A DNA stretch of 64,000 bases from JAOUJD01 sp963726405 (GCA_963726405.1 CAVSCF010000011.1:413675-477674), one strand, 5' to 3'; shown: positions 36,721 to 46,381, numbered from the stretch's first letter. Numbers and translations: made by a program. Notes: a model not told the origin generated them from the sequence alone.

Positions 36721-37209
36721 ATGGCCGAACGCCTGCTCTGCATCACCGTCAACGGCCGCGCGCGACACAGCGCGGTGGCCGACCACGCGTTGCTGATCGA
36801 CTACCTGCGCGAGGACCTCGGCCTGACCGGCACCAAGCGCGGCTGCGACGGCGGCGAGTGCGGTGCCTGCACCGTGCTGGTCGACGGCGAGCCGCGCCTC
36901 GCGTGCATCACCCTGGCTGCGCGCTGCGACGGCGCGACGGTGCAGACGATCGAGTCGCTTGCCGTGAATGGCCGCATGAGCCGGCTGCAGCGCGCGTTCC
37001 ATGAGAAGCTGGGCACGCAGTGCGGGTTCTGCACCCCCGGCATGATCATGGCGGCCGAGGCGCTGCTGCAGAAGAATCCCGCGCCCGACGAGGCGCAGAT
37101 CCGGGCCGCGCTGTCCGGCAACCTGTGCCGCTGCACCGGTTACGTCAAGATCATCGAAGCGGTCATGACGGCGGCCGGGCCGCAAGACGCTGTGCTGGCG
37201 GCCCCGTGA
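36721..37209 (+). CDS. hcrC: 4-hydroxybenzoyl-CoA reductase gamma subunit
   Basis: A 162-residue subunit with two [2Fe-2S] clusters of the xanthine oxidase family: C42, C47, C50, C62 ([10 protein letters not shown]) and C101, C104, C136, C138 ([14 protein letters not shown]). HcrABC removes the para-hydroxyl of 4-hydroxybenzoyl-CoA to give benzoyl-CoA. ATG 36721 follows TAGGAGAG. Its stop overlaps the hcrA GTG start. Confidence 0.92.
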   Translation: MAERLLCITVNGRARHSAVADHALLIDYLREDLGLTGTKRGCDGGECGACTVLVDGEPRLACITLAARCDGATVQTIESLAVNGRMSRLQRAFHEKLGTQCGFCTPGMIMAAEALLQKNPAPDEAQIRAALSGNLCRCTGYVKIIEAVMTAAGPQDAVLAAP

Positions 37210-39560
37210 ACGCACCGCAGGACGACGCGCTCCTCGCGGCCCGGCAGCGAGCGGTCGGCGTGCGCCAGCCGCTGATCGACGGCGTCGAGAAAGTCACCGG
37301 CCGCGCTCTGTACACGGCGGACCTGCCCGCCCGCCACGCGCTCGTCGGCGCGATCCTGCGCAGCCCGCTTGCGCACGCACGCATCCGCGCGATCGACACC
37401 CGTGCAGCGCGCGCGATGCCGGGCGTCCGGGCCGTGATCACGGGCGACGACTGCGACGTGCCGTACGGCGTGATCCCGATCGCCTGCAACGAATTCGCGC
37501 TGGCGCGCGGGCACGTGCGCTATCGCGGCGAGCCGGTTGCCGCCGTCGCGGCGGTCGACGAGCTCACCGCGCGCGCCGCGCTGGCGTCGATCGAACTCGA
37601 CCTCGAACCACTGCCCGCGGTGTTCGATGCGGCGAGCGCGCTCCATCCGGACGCAGTGCAACTCCACGGCAACAAGCCCGGCAACATCGAGCGCGATGTC
37701 GATCAGTCGTTCGGCGATGTCGAGGCCGGCTTCGCCGCTGCGGCGCTGGTGCGTGAGCAGCGCTTTCACTACGCGGAAGTCACGCACGCGATGATGGAGC
37801 CCAATGCCGCGCTGGCCGACTGGGACGCCGAGAGCGGTCGCCTGACGTTGCACTCGGTCACGCAGGTGCCGTATTACGTGCACCTGGCCCTGGCCCGTTG
37901 CCTGCGCATGGACGAGTCGCAGATCCGCGTGGTCAAACCCTTCGTCGGAGGCGGCTTCGGCCACCGCACCGAGACGCTGAACTTCGAGATCATCGCAGCG
38001 CTGCTGGCGCGCGCGGCGGCGGGCACGGTGAAGCTCGAGCTGTCGCGCGAGGAAACCTTCATCACCCACCGCGGCCGGCCGCAGACCGATGTGCGCCTGA
38101 AGATCGGCCTGACTGCGGGCGGTGAGATCACCGCCGTCGACTGCGAGGTGACCCAGCGCGGTGGCGCCTACGCCGGCTATGGACTCGTGACGATCCTGTA
38201 CGCCGGTGCCCTGCTGCACGCGATCTACCGTGTTCCCGCCTGCCGCTACCGTGGCATGCGTGTGTATACGAACACGCCGCCGAACGGCGCGATGCGCGGC
38301 CACGGATCGGTCGACGTGCGGCACGCGTTCGAGGCGCTGCTCGACGAGATGGCCGCGGCCCTCGGGCTCGATCCGTTCACGCTGCGACGGGCAAATCTGT
38401 TCACCGCACCGCATCGCACGATCAACGACCTGCAGGTCAACTCCTGTGGTCTCGCCGAATGCCTCGACAAGGTCGAGGCGGCTTCCGGCTGGCGCGAACG
38501 GCGTGGGCGGCTGCCTCCAGGGCGCGGTCTGGGAATGGCGTGCTCGCATTACGTCAGCGGATCGGCCAAGCCGGTGCACTGGACCGGCGAGCCCCACGCC
38601 GTGGTCAACCTCAAGCTCGACTTCGACGGCAGCATCACCGTGCTGACCGGTGCGGCCGACATCGGCCAGGGTTCCTCGACGCTGCTGGCGCAGGCGGTGG
38701 CCGAAGTCATGGGCTTGCCGCTCGCACGGTTGCGCGTGGTGGCGAACGACAGCGCCGTCACGCCGAAAGACAACGGCTCGTACTCTTCGCGTGTGTCTTT
38801 CATGGTCGGCAACGCCGCGGTGTGCGCGGCGCGCGAACTGCGCGCGCTGCTGGAGACGGCCGCCGCGCGAAGACTCGAGGTCGCGACCGATGCGATCGAG
38901 TGCCACGGCGAGTTCTACCGTGCCGCGGGTACGGACCGCACGCTGGGTTACAAGGAGGTGGTGGCCGCAGCGCTCGAAGACGCGGGCACGCTGACCGTCA
39001 AGGGCATCTGGTCGACGCCGCCCTCGGTCCAGGGCGGAACGTTCAAGGGCGCGGCGGTCGGAACCGGCGCCGGCTATTCGTACGCAGCGCAGGTCGTCGA
39101 GGTCGAGGTCGACCGCGGCACCGGCACCGTGCGGGTCGTGCGCGTGTGGGTTGCTCACGACTGCGGCCGCGCGATCAATCCGCTCGCGGTCGAAGGCCAG
39201 ATGCAAGGCTCGGTCTGGATGGGGATGGGTCAGGCCCTCGCCGAGGAAACGCAGTATCACGAGGGGCTGCCGCTGCGCGCGAACTTTCTCGACTACCGCG
39301 TGCCGACCATCGTCGAGTCGCCACCGATCGAGACCTTCATCGTCGAGGCGCCCGATCCGAACGGCCCGTTCGGCGCCAAGGAGGCGGGGGAAGGATCCCT
39401 GTCGGGATTCCTGCCGGCGCTGACCAATGCGATTGCCGACGCTACCGGCCTGCGGATCCTCGAGCTTCCGGCATCGCCGGACCGGCTGCTCGACGCCCTG
39501 CAAGCGCGCGATCGCAAACTGCGCGCGCAGCGGGAGCGCATCGGGGCGTCGGGGACATGA
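37206..39560 (+). CDS. hcrA: 4-hydroxybenzoyl-CoA reductase alpha (molybdenum) subunit
   Basis: A 784-residue molybdopterin subunit of the xanthine oxidase family. Motifs are [53 protein letters not shown] and [15 protein letters not shown]. It binds molybdopterin cytosine dinucleotide and the substrate. The GTG start at 37206 shares GTGA with the hcrC stop. Assignment to 4-hydroxybenzoyl-CoA reductase is strengthened by the extra Fe-S loop in the neighbouring HcrB. Confidence 0.92.
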   Translation: MNAPQDDALLAARQRAVGVRQPLIDGVEKVTGRALYTADLPARHALVGAILRSPLAHARIRAIDTRAARAMPGVRAVITGDDCDVPYGVIPIACNEFALARGHVRYRGEPVAAVAAVDELTARAALASIELDLEPLPAVFDAASALHPDAVQLHGNKPGNIERDVDQSFGDVEAGFAAAALVREQRFHYAEVTHAMMEPNAALADWDAESGRLTLHSVTQVPYYVHLALARCLRMDESQIRVVKPFVGGGFGHRTETLNFEIIAALLARAAAGTVKLELSREETFITHRGRPQTDVRLKIGLTAGGEITAVDCEVTQRGGAYAGYGLVTILYAGALLHAIYRVPACRYRGMRVYTNTPPNGAMRGHGSVDVRHAFEALLDEMAAALGLDPFTLRRANLFTAPHRTINDLQVNSCGLAECLDKVEAASGWRERRGRLPPGRGLGMACSHYVSGSAKPVHWTGEPHAVVNLKLDFDGSITVLTGAADIGQGSSTLLAQAVAEVMGLPLARLRVVANDSAVTPKDNGSYSSRVSFMVGNAAVCAARELRALLETAAARRLEVATDAIECHGEFYRAAGTDRTLGYKEVVAAALEDAGTLTVKGIWSTPPSVQGGTFKGAAVGTGAGYSYAAQVVEVEVDRGTGTVRVVRVWVAHDCGRAINPLAVEGQMQGSVWMGMGQALAEETQYHEGLPLRANFLDYRVPTIVESPPIETFIVEAPDPNGPFGAKEAGEGSLSGFLPALTNAIADATGLRILELPASPDRLLDALQARDRKLRAQRERIGASGT

Positions 39561-40570
39561 CCGAAATCGCCCCGTTCACGCTGCACCGGCCGACGACGGT
39601 CGCGGACGCGAGCGCGCTGCTGGCGCAGGTGCCTGGCGCCTGTCTCGTCGCCGGCGGCACGGACCTGATACCGAACCTGAGGCGCGGCATCGGCTCGCCG
39701 CACGCGCTGATCGACCTGAGCGCAATCGAGCAGTTCGCGCAGATCGCGTCCGATGCACACGGCTGGCGCCTGGGTGCCGGCGTGACGCTGGCTGCGCTGC
39801 TGAACGATGCGGGCATCGCCGGCGCGCTGCCGGCGCTGCATGAAGCAGCGGCCAGCGTCGCGGGCCCCGGCCATCGCACCGTGGCCACGCTTGGAGGCAA
39901 CCTGTGCCTCGACACGCGCTGCGTGTTCTTCAACCAGAGCGAATGGTGGCGGCGCTCGAACGCCTACTGCCTGAAGCTGGGCGGCGAGACCTGCCACGTG
40001 GCACCGCAGGGAAAGCGTTGTCACGCGGCGTTCAGTGGCGACGTGGCGCCCGCGCTGCTTGCGCTCGGCGCACAGGTTGAAGTGGCAGGGATCGGCGGCA
40101 CGCGGCGGCTGCCGCTCGCCGAGCTCTACGTTGAAGATGGCATCCGCCCATTGACGCTCGCCGCCGGCGAGCTGGTGGCCGCGGTGCTGGTCCCGCCGCA
40201 GCCGGCAGGCGCGCGCAGTGGCTACCGCAAGGCGCGCATACGCGGCGCGATGGATTTTCCGCTGGCGGGCGTCGCTGTCCGGGCGAGCTTCCAGGAGGAA
40301 CGCCTCGATACGCTGCGGGTGGCGTTGACCGGGGTGAGTGCGCGGCCGGTATTGCTGGAAGATGCCGAGAGCTTGTGCGGCCAGGCGGTGGACGATGCAC
40401 TCCTCGCCGCGCTCGCCAAGCGGATCAATCGCCAGATCAGTCCGGTACGCACCACGGTGAGTTCCGCGTATTACCGGCGGCAGGTGGCTATCGTGATGGC
40501 GCAGCGGCTGCTTCGGCAACTGGCCACCGGCGAAGAAGCGCCGCTGCCCGGGAAAGGGAAACCGGAATGA
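39557..40570 (+). CDS. hcrB: 4-hydroxybenzoyl-CoA reductase beta (FAD, 4Fe-4S) subunit
   Basis: A 337-residue FAD subunit of the xanthine oxidase family with FAD loops [14 protein letters not shown] and [12 protein letters not shown]. Uniquely for 4-hydroxybenzoyl-CoA reductases it has an inserted loop with four cysteines (C122, C138, C146, C155) that bind an extra 4Fe-4S cluster for low-potential electron entry. All four are present, which separates this enzyme from ordinary aerobic relatives. Its ends overlap hcrA and fdhD by four bases each. Confidence 0.93.
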   Translation: MTEIAPFTLHRPTTVADASALLAQVPGACLVAGGTDLIPNLRRGIGSPHALIDLSAIEQFAQIASDAHGWRLGAGVTLAALLNDAGIAGALPALHEAAASVAGPGHRTVATLGGNLCLDTRCVFFNQSEWWRRSNAYCLKLGGETCHVAPQGKRCHAAFSGDVAPALLALGAQVEVAGIGGTRRLPLAELYVEDGIRPLTLAAGELVAAVLVPPQPAGARSGYRKARIRGAMDFPLAGVAVRASFQEERLDTLRVALTGVSARPVLLEDAESLCGQAVDDALLAALAKRINRQISPVRTTVSSAYYRRQVAIVMAQRLLRQLATGEEAPLPGKGKPE

Positions 40571-41433
40571 ACGGTGCCACGGCGGAAAGACGCGGCGCGG
40601 TTGCCACGGGCGCCGACGATGCAAGCCGTACTGCCGGGGGCGCAACCGAGCATCACGCAGTGCAGCGCTGGCGCGACGCGAAAGCGGCGGCCGGCGCGGC
40701 GGCACTCGCGCTGGAGGTTCCCGTCGCGTTTGAATACAACGGGATCTCGCACGCGGTGATGCTGGCTACGCCGGCCGACCTGCACGATTTTGCGGTCGGC
40801 TTTTCCTTCAGCGAGGACATCGCGCAGCCGGACCAGTGCTTTGGCGTCGATTTTCACGCCTCCGATGCGGGCATCACGCTGGCGATCGAGATAGCGGCGG
40901 GTGCCTTTGCGCAGTTGAAGTCGCGCCGTCGCACGCTCGTCGGACGAACCGGATGCGGCATCTGCGGCGCCGAGAGCCTGCATCAGGTGCTGCGTCCGCT
41001 GCCGGACCTGGCGGGGCGCAGGATGCGCGTCGGCGCCTCCGCGCTGGCACGCGCGCACGCCGGGCTGACGAGCCTTCAGCCGCTGCAGCGGGCCACGGGC
41101 GCGGCGCACGCCGCCGTCTGGTGCGACGCGAGCGGCGCCATCGCGATGGCACGTGAAGACGTCGGCCGCCACAATGCGCTCGACAAGTTGATCGGTGCGC
41201 TGCTGCGCGCGCAGGTCGATACGGACTCCGGATTTGCGCTGGTGACCAGCCGCGCCAGCGTCGAGATGGTTCAGAAGAGCGCGCAGGCGGGCATCGCGGT
41301 GCTCGCCGCCGTCTCGGCGCCGACCGCGCTCGCGGTGCGTACGGCAGAGTCCTGCGGCCAGACACTGGTCGGCTTCACGCACGGCGATTCGTTCAGCGTC
41401 TACACGCGCTGCGACCGGGTCGACGGCACCTGA
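40567..41433 (+). CDS. fdhD: Formate dehydrogenase accessory sulfurtransferase FdhD
   Basis: A 288-residue FdhD protein, which passes sulfur from a cysteine desulfurase to bis-MGD cofactors. The catalytic loop RTGCGICGAESL and the end motif EDVGRHNALDKLIGA are clear. No formate dehydrogenase is nearby; the likely client is PadB, the bis-MGD enzyme of this island. It overlaps hcrB by four bases. Confidence 0.92.
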   Translation: MNGATAERRGAVATGADDASRTAGGATEHHAVQRWRDAKAAAGAAALALEVPVAFEYNGISHAVMLATPADLHDFAVGFSFSEDIAQPDQCFGVDFHASDAGITLAIEIAAGAFAQLKSRRRTLVGRTGCGICGAESLHQVLRPLPDLAGRRMRVGASALARAHAGLTSLQPLQRATGAAHAAVWCDASGAIAMAREDVGRHNALDKLIGALLRAQVDTDSGFALVTSRASVEMVQKSAQAGIAVLAAVSAPTALAVRTAESCGQTLVGFTHGDSFSVYTRCDRVDGT

Positions 41434-41456
41434 CGCGGCGGCGGGACTCCGGCCTC

Positions 41457-42452
41457 ATGGACTCGATCGACCTTCAGGTCCTGAAGGCAGCCGACGAATG
41501 GCTCCGCGATGGCCATCGGGCCGTGCTGGGTACCGTCGTTCGTACCTGGGGTTCGTCACCCCGGCCCGTGGGCTCGCTGGTCGTGCTGCGCGATGACGGG
41601 CTCATCGTCGGTTCCGTCTCCGGCGGCTGCGTCGAGGACGACCTCATCGCGCGGTTCAGCGGCGAATGCGCTGTCGCGGGACTGCCGCAGCGATTGAAGT
41701 ACGGGGCGACCGCCGACGAGGCGTTTCGCTTCGGCCTGCCGTGCGGCGGGACGATCGAACTCGTCATCGAGCCGCTGTCGCCCGCGAGCCGGATCGGCGA
41801 GTTGCTGGCGCGGGTTGTCGCGGGCCGGCAGACGCGGCGCTCGCTGAACCTCCTCAGCGGCGATGTGGTGCTCGATGACGGCGAGGGCGGCGACGCGCTC
41901 GCCTGCGATGGAAACCGGCTGGTGACGGCCCACGGCCCGCGCTGGCGCATGCTGCTGATCGGTGCCGGCCAGTTGGCGCATTACCTCGCGCAGATGGCGC
42001 TGTCGTGCGACTACCAGGTGCTGGTTTGCGACCCGCGCAGCGAGTATGCGGACACATGGGCCACGGCGGGTGCCGCATTGGTCCGGACCATGCCGGACGA
42101 CACGGTGCTCGAGATCCAGCCCGATCCGCATACGGCAGTCGTCGCACTGACCCACGACCCCAAGCTCGACGATCTGGCGCTGATCGAAGCGTTGAAGTCG
42201 GACGCGTTCTATGTCGGCGCGATCGGCTCGCTGCGCACGCAGACGCAACGGCGGGAGCGACTCAAGGAATTTGGCGTCACCGATGAGCAACTGGCGCGCT
42301 TGCACGGGCCGGTCGGCCTCAAGAACGGGGCGCGCACGCCGCCGGAGATCGCGGCCTCGATCATCACGGAGATCACGGCGAGCAAGTACGGCTTCCGCAT
42401 ACCCGCGCCCGAGCGCGTTTCGTCGGACACTTTCCGCGAGCCGGCGGCCTGA
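41457..42452 (+). CDS. xdhC: XdhC family molybdenum cofactor maturation protein
   Basis: A 331-residue XdhC/CoxI protein with the N-terminal motif TWGSSPRPVGSLVVL and SGGCVEDDL, and a C-terminal Rossmann domain (LLIGAGQLAHYLAQMA, FYVGAIGSLRTQTQRRERL). It inserts sulfurated molybdenum cofactor into xanthine oxidase-type enzymes; HcrABC is the obvious client. It lies 23 bases after fdhD and converges on mocA with one base between the stops. Confidence 0.9.
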   Translation: MDSIDLQVLKAADEWLRDGHRAVLGTVVRTWGSSPRPVGSLVVLRDDGLIVGSVSGGCVEDDLIARFSGECAVAGLPQRLKYGATADEAFRFGLPCGGTIELVIEPLSPASRIGELLARVVAGRQTRRSLNLLSGDVVLDDGEGGDALACDGNRLVTAHGPRWRMLLIGAGQLAHYLAQMALSCDYQVLVCDPRSEYADTWATAGAALVRTMPDDTVLEIQPDPHTAVVALTHDPKLDDLALIEALKSDAFYVGAIGSLRTQTQRRERLKEFGVTDEQLARLHGPVGLKNGARTPPEIAASIITEITASKYGFRIPAPERVSSDTFREPAA

Positions 42453-42453
42453 G

Positions 42454-43068
42454 CTAGCTGCGACCGCGCTGCGCCTGCGCGCGCACTCGCGCTAAGTCCT
42501 CCGGCGTGTCGACATCGAAAGCTGCGGCGGGAAACGGCACGCGAACGACCTCGTCGGCATGGCGCGCGATCACCTGCCTGGCACCGGTGTCGCCATCAAG
42601 GGCGATCAGTTCCTCGAACAACCCGCGGCCGAACAGCGCTGGCACCCCGACCGTATCGGCATATTCGCAAGCGACGATCCGTGCGCCCGTCCGCCGGTGC
42701 GTGGCAACCAGCTGGTCGATCAGCTCCGGCGTGACGAGTGGCTGGTCGCACAGCATCAGCAAGGCTGAATCGGCACCGGGGTGTCGACGGACCGCCTCGA
42801 TTCCGCAGCGCACGGAGGTGCCGATCCCGTCCGTCCACGCTTGATTCTCTTCGACGAGCAGGTCAAGTCCGCTCAATTCGTGATGCAGCTGATCGGCATG
42901 GGCGCCGACCACGACGATCACCGGTCTGCATGACGACGAAAGTGCGGTGGACGCTGCACGGTGCAGCAGGCTCCGGCCTGCCAGTTGCAGCAACTGCTTG
43001 GGCTGGCCCATGCGACGCGAAGGCCCGGCGGCAAGGATCACTGCGGCGGTGGTATCGGGTGGTGGCAT
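42454..43068 (-). CDS. mocA: Molybdenum cofactor nucleotidyltransferase (MocA-like)
   Basis: A 204-residue nucleotidyltransferase with the signature VILAAGPSRRMGQPKQLL and LMLCDQPLVTPELID. MocA/MobA-like enzymes attach CMP to molybdopterin to form MCD, the cofactor of HcrA. I chose ATG 43068 (MPPPDTTAAVILAAG); the open frame continues to 43215 without family features. It faces xdhC tail to tail. Confidence 0.87.
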   Translation of the reverse strand: MPPPDTTAAVILAAGPSRRMGQPKQLLQLAGRSLLHRAASTALSSSCRPVIVVVGAHADQLHHELSGLDLLVEENQAWTDGIGTSVRCGIEAVRRHPGADSALLMLCDQPLVTPELIDQLVATHRRTGARIVACEYADTVGVPALFGRGLFEELIALDGDTGARQVIARHADEVVRVPFPAAAFDVDTPEDLARVRAQAQRGRS

Positions 43069-43201
43069 TCGATACAGATCTCGCGCTCTGCAGTCGACCG
43101 GGTTGCACGGCGGTCGCGGGCGCGGCCCGAGGGTCATGACCAAGGCCGCCCCCAGGGCCGTCGCTGTCGCGCCCGAACACGTATGCGCGAGCGCGCAAAC
43201 G

Positions 43202-43229
43202 ACAAGGGCTTCCAAACGGAAGCCCTTGT
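43202..43229 (-). terminator. Stem-loop downstream of tRNA-fMet
   Basis: ACAAGGGCTTCC and GGAAGCCCTTGT form a perfect 12-base-pair stem with loop AAAC, seven bases beyond the tRNA 3' end. On the tRNA strand the following bases are CGTTTGCG, a poor T-tract; on the other strand TTTTAT lies at the stem. It probably stops the tRNA transcript and can work in both directions. Confidence 0.7.
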
Positions 43230-43235
43230 TTTATC

Positions 43236-43312
43236 TGGTTGCGGGGGAAGGATTTGAACCTTCGACCTTCGGGTTATGAGCCCGACGAGCTGCCAGACTG
43301 CTCCACCCCGCG
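43236..43312 (-). tRNA. Initiator tRNA-fMet (CAT)
   Basis: A 77-base cloverleaf with encoded CCA. On the minus strand it starts CGCGGGGTGG, the anticodon stem-loop reads CGGGCTCATAACCCG (anticodon CAT, with the three G:C pairs of initiators) and the T arm GGTTCAAATCC. The first base C against A72 is the unpaired 1-72 feature of bacterial initiator tRNA. It has its own promoter just upstream and a hairpin downstream. Confidence 0.97.
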
Positions 43313-43355
43313 GCTAGTCTCGAAACACTGAAACATCGAATTTCGAGAGAGGCGG

Positions 43356-43384
43356 AGTATAGCCGTTCGGGCGAGGTAGGCCAA
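43356..43384 (-). promoter_or_regulatory. Sigma-70 promoter of tRNA-fMet
   Basis: Read on the minus strand, TTGGCC (-35) and TATACT (-10) are 17 bases apart, about 44 bases before the tRNA 5' end. Both spacing and the -10 box are close to consensus. Confidence 0.75.
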
Positions 43385-43532
43385 ATCGCTTTGGCAGGCG
43401 CCGGCCGAGGGCGGACCAGCGAGACGGAGCGGGCGTGCACGCCGGGATTCAGCGCGGCTCGCGTCGACACCTTTCTTCACGTGAGAAAATCCGGCTCGTC
43501 AAAATCCCGCAGCGAATCCCAGGAAGAAGCGA

Positions 43533-44855
43533 ATGAAGATTTCAGTGATCGGCACCGGCTACGTCGGCCTGGTGACCGGCGCCTGCCTGGCGGATGTCGG
43601 CAACGATGTGCTGTGCGTGGACGTCGATCCGCGCAAGGTCGAACGCCTGCAGCGCGGCGAGGTGCCGATCCACGAGCCCGGACTCGAGTCGGTCGTCGAG
43701 CGGTCGATGAAGGCGAAGCGCCTCCACTTCACCACCAGCTACGACGAAGCGGTGGGCCATGCCGACGTGATCTTCATCGCGGTGGGCACGCCGTCGGGCG
43801 AGGACGGATCGGCGGACCTGTCGCACGTCGTGAACTGCGCGCAGGAACTGGGGCGACGGCTGCGCCGCGATTCGCTCGTCATCGTGAAGTCGACCGTGCC
43901 GGTGGGCACCAACGACATGGTGCGCGAGGCGATACGCGGAGAACTGAAGAAGCGCGGCGTGGGTTTCAGCGTGCGCACCGCCTCGAATCCGGAGTTCCTC
44001 AAGGAAGGCTTCGCGGTGGCCGACTTCATGAAGCCGGACCGCGTGGTGATCGGTGCGGACGACGAGGCGTCGATCGAGACGCTGCGGCAGATGTACGCGC
44101 CGTTCAACCGCAACCGCGATCGCCTCATCGTCATGGACGTGCGCTCGGCCGAGTTCACGAAGTACGCCGCGAACTGCATGCTTGCGGTTCGCATCTCGTT
44201 CATGAACGAGCTTGCGAACCTCGCGGAGCGTCTCGGTGTCGACATCGAGCACGTGCGCCAGGGCATCGGTTCCGATCCGCGCATCGGCCCGCAGTTCCTC
44301 TACGCCGGCGCCGGGTTCGGCGGGTCCTGCTTTCCCAAGGATCTGCGCGCGCTGATCCACACCGCCGATGAGCGGCGGCAGGCGTGCGACATCCTGAAGG
44401 CGGCGGTGGACGTCAACGCCCGCCAGCGTCGCGTGCTCGCCGAGAAGATCAAGCAGCACTTCCACGGCGACGTGAAGGGACGGACGATCGCGCTCTGGGG
44501 CCTCGCGTTCAAGGCGAACACCGACGACATGCGCGAGGCCTCGAGCCTCGCCGTGATCGAGGAGCTGACTGCCGCCGGTGCCTGCGTCGTCGCCTACGAC
44601 CCGGTCGCGATGCCGAATGCCCGCCAGCAACTGGGCGACAACCGGCTCGTGACCCTGGCGACGTCCGCGCGCGAAGCGGCCGAAGGCGCCGACGCGCTCG
44701 CGGTCATCACCGAGTGGATCGAGTTCCGCAGTCCGGATTTCGACTGGCTCGCATCCACGCTGCGAGCGAAGAGCCTGTTTGACGGCCGCAACCTGTACGA
44801 CCCGGCAACGGTGCGCGCGGCTGGCCTCACCTATTACGGCATCGGGCGCGTGTAG
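43533..44855 (+). CDS. ugd: UDP-glucose 6-dehydrogenase
   Basis: A 440-residue UDP-glucose/GDP-mannose dehydrogenase that makes UDP-glucuronate for polysaccharides. Visible are the NAD fold ISVIGTGYVGLVTGACLAD, the substrate segments SNPEFLKEGFAV and KYAANCMLAVRISFMNEL, and the catalytic cysteine in GFGGSCFPKDL. The length is normal. It is the first gene of the polysaccharide region and is followed by a GGCGGCC-GAA-GGCCGCC hairpin (44872-44888). Confidence 0.94.
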   Translation: MKISVIGTGYVGLVTGACLADVGNDVLCVDVDPRKVERLQRGEVPIHEPGLESVVERSMKAKRLHFTTSYDEAVGHADVIFIAVGTPSGEDGSADLSHVVNCAQELGRRLRRDSLVIVKSTVPVGTNDMVREAIRGELKKRGVGFSVRTASNPEFLKEGFAVADFMKPDRVVIGADDEASIETLRQMYAPFNRNRDRLIVMDVRSAEFTKYAANCMLAVRISFMNELANLAERLGVDIEHVRQGIGSDPRIGPQFLYAGAGFGGSCFPKDLRALIHTADERRQACDILKAAVDVNARQRRVLAEKIKQHFHGDVKGRTIALWGLAFKANTDDMREASSLAVIEELTAAGACVVAYDPVAMPNARQQLGDNRLVTLATSAREAAEGADALAVITEWIEFRSPDFDWLASTLRAKSLFDGRNLYDPATVRAAGLTYYGIGRV

Positions 44856-44871
44856 CGCGGCGGGGCTGCAC

Positions 44872-44888
44872 GGCGGCCGAAGGCCGCC
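44872..44888 (+). terminator. Hairpin after ugd
   Basis: GGCGGCC-GAA-GGCCGCC is a perfect 7-base-pair stem with a three-base loop, 17 bases after the ugd stop. It lacks a T-tract, so its strength as a terminator is uncertain. Confidence 0.4.
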
Positions 44889-45470
44889 AATGTTCGCCTG
44901 GTCCACGAGAGCCAGCCGAGGTTCGGCGGGGTCGAGAATGTGCTGCGGCAGGGGCTGACGGTCGAACCGGATTCGGGACTGCCAGCGGCGCGGCTGAATC
45001 GGGCCGATATCCGGCTCGGTGCCGCCAAGGCGCTGATCGCGCGGGAGCGGATGGATGAGGCACGGCGCGAAATCGAGTCGCTGCCGCGCGCCAGCGGCGC
45101 TCGCCGGCAAGGCGGGAGTGGTGTCGTTGCTGGACTCGCCGCAAGCGGCTGGAGACCTCTTTCGGGGTTGCCGCCACGCTGCAGGACGTTCAAAGCGCCT
45201 TCGCGCATCCCGTCACCAGGACCTGTTCTCCGGGTGGGATGTTCTGGGACGCCACGCGGGGCGGCAGCATCGCGCGGGAGGAGGCGCTAACGTGCAAGTG
45301 GACGCTGGCCGCCTGGCTCTGGACATGTATCCGGTGCAGGGCGTTGCTGACCATCGTGCCTTAGGCGATCGGCCTTGCGTTCGAACAGGGGGAATTGCCG
45401 AGTGTTCGGTGGGCCTCCCGGTGTCGGCGGCGTTTACACAAAGCCGGGCGCGCCCAAGGGCCGATTCCCG
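44889..45470 (+). pseudogene. Decayed coding region, possibly a TPR co-chaperone fragment
   Basis: No intact gene lies between ugd and the PEP-CTERM gene. A plus-strand stretch reads VLRQGLTVEPDSGLPAARLNRADIRL and then LIARERMDEARREIESLP (about 44938-45090), which has the look of tetratricopeptide repeats as in YbbN-like co-chaperones. The next frame continues LAGKAGVVSLLD, so frameshifts are likely. After about 45150 nothing recognisable remains. I regard it as a remnant; the family is uncertain. Confidence 0.35.
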
Positions 45471-45506
45471 CCCCCAAGAAAAATCGACATGCAGAACAAC
45501 GACTTG

Positions 45507-45525
45507 TGTGGGAATCTTTCCCACA
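45507..45525. promoter_or_regulatory. Palindromic enhancer, candidate PrsR site
   Basis: TGTGGGAA-TCT-TTCCCACA is a perfect 8-base inverted repeat centred about 93 bases upstream of the -24 box of a sigma-54 promoter. This is the normal place of an enhancer for a sigma-54 activator, and prsR for such an activator lies 3 kb downstream. Confidence 0.65.
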
Positions 45526-45608
45526 ACAGCGGAGGCTATGGGATTTCCTGAGTCGGAGAATTTTACGATCTCAGTGATTGGGCTCCGTAAGCCTTTGATT
45601 ATTCTATA

Positions 45609-45624
45609 TGGCACGCAACGTGCA
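45609..45624 (+). promoter_or_regulatory. Sigma-54 (-24/-12) promoter of the PEP-CTERM gene
   Basis: TGGCACG-CAAC-GTGCA fits the sigma-54 consensus TGGCACG-N4-TTGCA with one mismatch and exact spacing, 51 bases before the start codon. The transcription start is expected near 45635. Confidence 0.8.
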
Positions 45625-45674
45625 GAAAGGATTGTTGCGGGGCAGTACCAGCTGCTAAATGGAGAATTGAAGCC

Positions 45675-46361
45675 GTGAGATTTCAGAAGATTGTTCGTAT
45701 CGCCGCTGCAGTGACGTTCTTCGCGGCGTCGTGCGGCATCGCGCAGGCCGCGCCTTCGTACTGCAGTGCCGCCGGCGGCGCTGCACCGCTCGCCACGACG
45801 AATGTGATGTTCAACACGGCGGCCGCTAACGACTGCTACGGGGTCGTGGATCTCGCTAATCAGGATCCGAGCACGATCACGAGTTTCGCAAATACCACCG
45901 GGCTGTGGACCCCCAGTGCCTGGACCTTCATTTCGCGGGACGACAGCATCTCCGGTACGTCCGGGCCTGGATCGCTGGGCGGGTACACCTTCACGATCGC
46001 CGCTGCGAACGACACGAACGGCCAGCCCACTCCGTCGAGCTGGTTGCTGACCGTCACCGGCGCGCCGATCCCCTTCACGATGGACTTCATCGTGTATCTG
46101 CACGCCGGCAGCAGCAGCGCTTACTACTTCTTTGATGACCGCACGATCAAGGCCTCGAACGACGGGACGTTCAAGATCGCGTTCACAAACGGGGGCGGGC
46201 GATTCCCCGGTCTCTCGGGCCTGACGGTCCTGGCCCGTGACATCGGTCCGTGTACCGGCGACTGCGAGACGAAGGAAGTTCCCGAACCGGGTTCGCTGGC
46301 TCTGCTGGGAGCGGGATTGGCGGGACTCGCCTTCATCCGTCGGCGTCGCCGCGCGTCCTGA
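45675..46361 (+). CDS. PEP-CTERM sorting-domain protein
   Basis: A 228-residue exported protein with a signal peptide (RIAAAVTFFAASCGIAQA) and a C-terminal PEP-CTERM signal: VPEPGSLALLGAGLAGLAF then RRRRRAS. Such proteins are cut and sorted by exosortase XrtA, whose associated genes follow. The middle (residues 25-195) has no domain I recognise; it holds four cysteines, two of them in CTGDC. The GTG start at 45675 has GGAG about ten bases before. It is preceded by a sigma-54 promoter and palindrome and followed by a strong terminator, so it is a single-gene unit. Confidence 0.9.
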   Translation: MRFQKIVRIAAAVTFFAASCGIAQAAPSYCSAAGGAAPLATTNVMFNTAAANDCYGVVDLANQDPSTITSFANTTGLWTPSAWTFISRDDSISGTSGPGSLGGYTFTIAAANDTNGQPTPSSWLLTVTGAPIPFTMDFIVYLHAGSSSAYYFFDDRTIKASNDGTFKIAFTNGGGRFPGLSGLTVLARDIGPCTGDCETKEVPEPGSLALLGAGLAGLAFIRRRRRAS

Positions 46362-46381
46362 TCTGAGTCCTCGTTCACAAG

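Noticed and set aside
37140..39503. 787-codon open frame antisense to hcrA
   Set aside because: GC-rich DNA leaves long open antisense frames; the product is Arg- and His-rich with no domain, while hcrA on the other strand has all family motifs.
43202..43229. Perfect hairpin considered as part of a repeat or attachment site beside the tRNA
   Set aside because: It is a single copy, directly follows the tRNA, and no integrase or duplicated tRNA end is present; a terminator is simpler.
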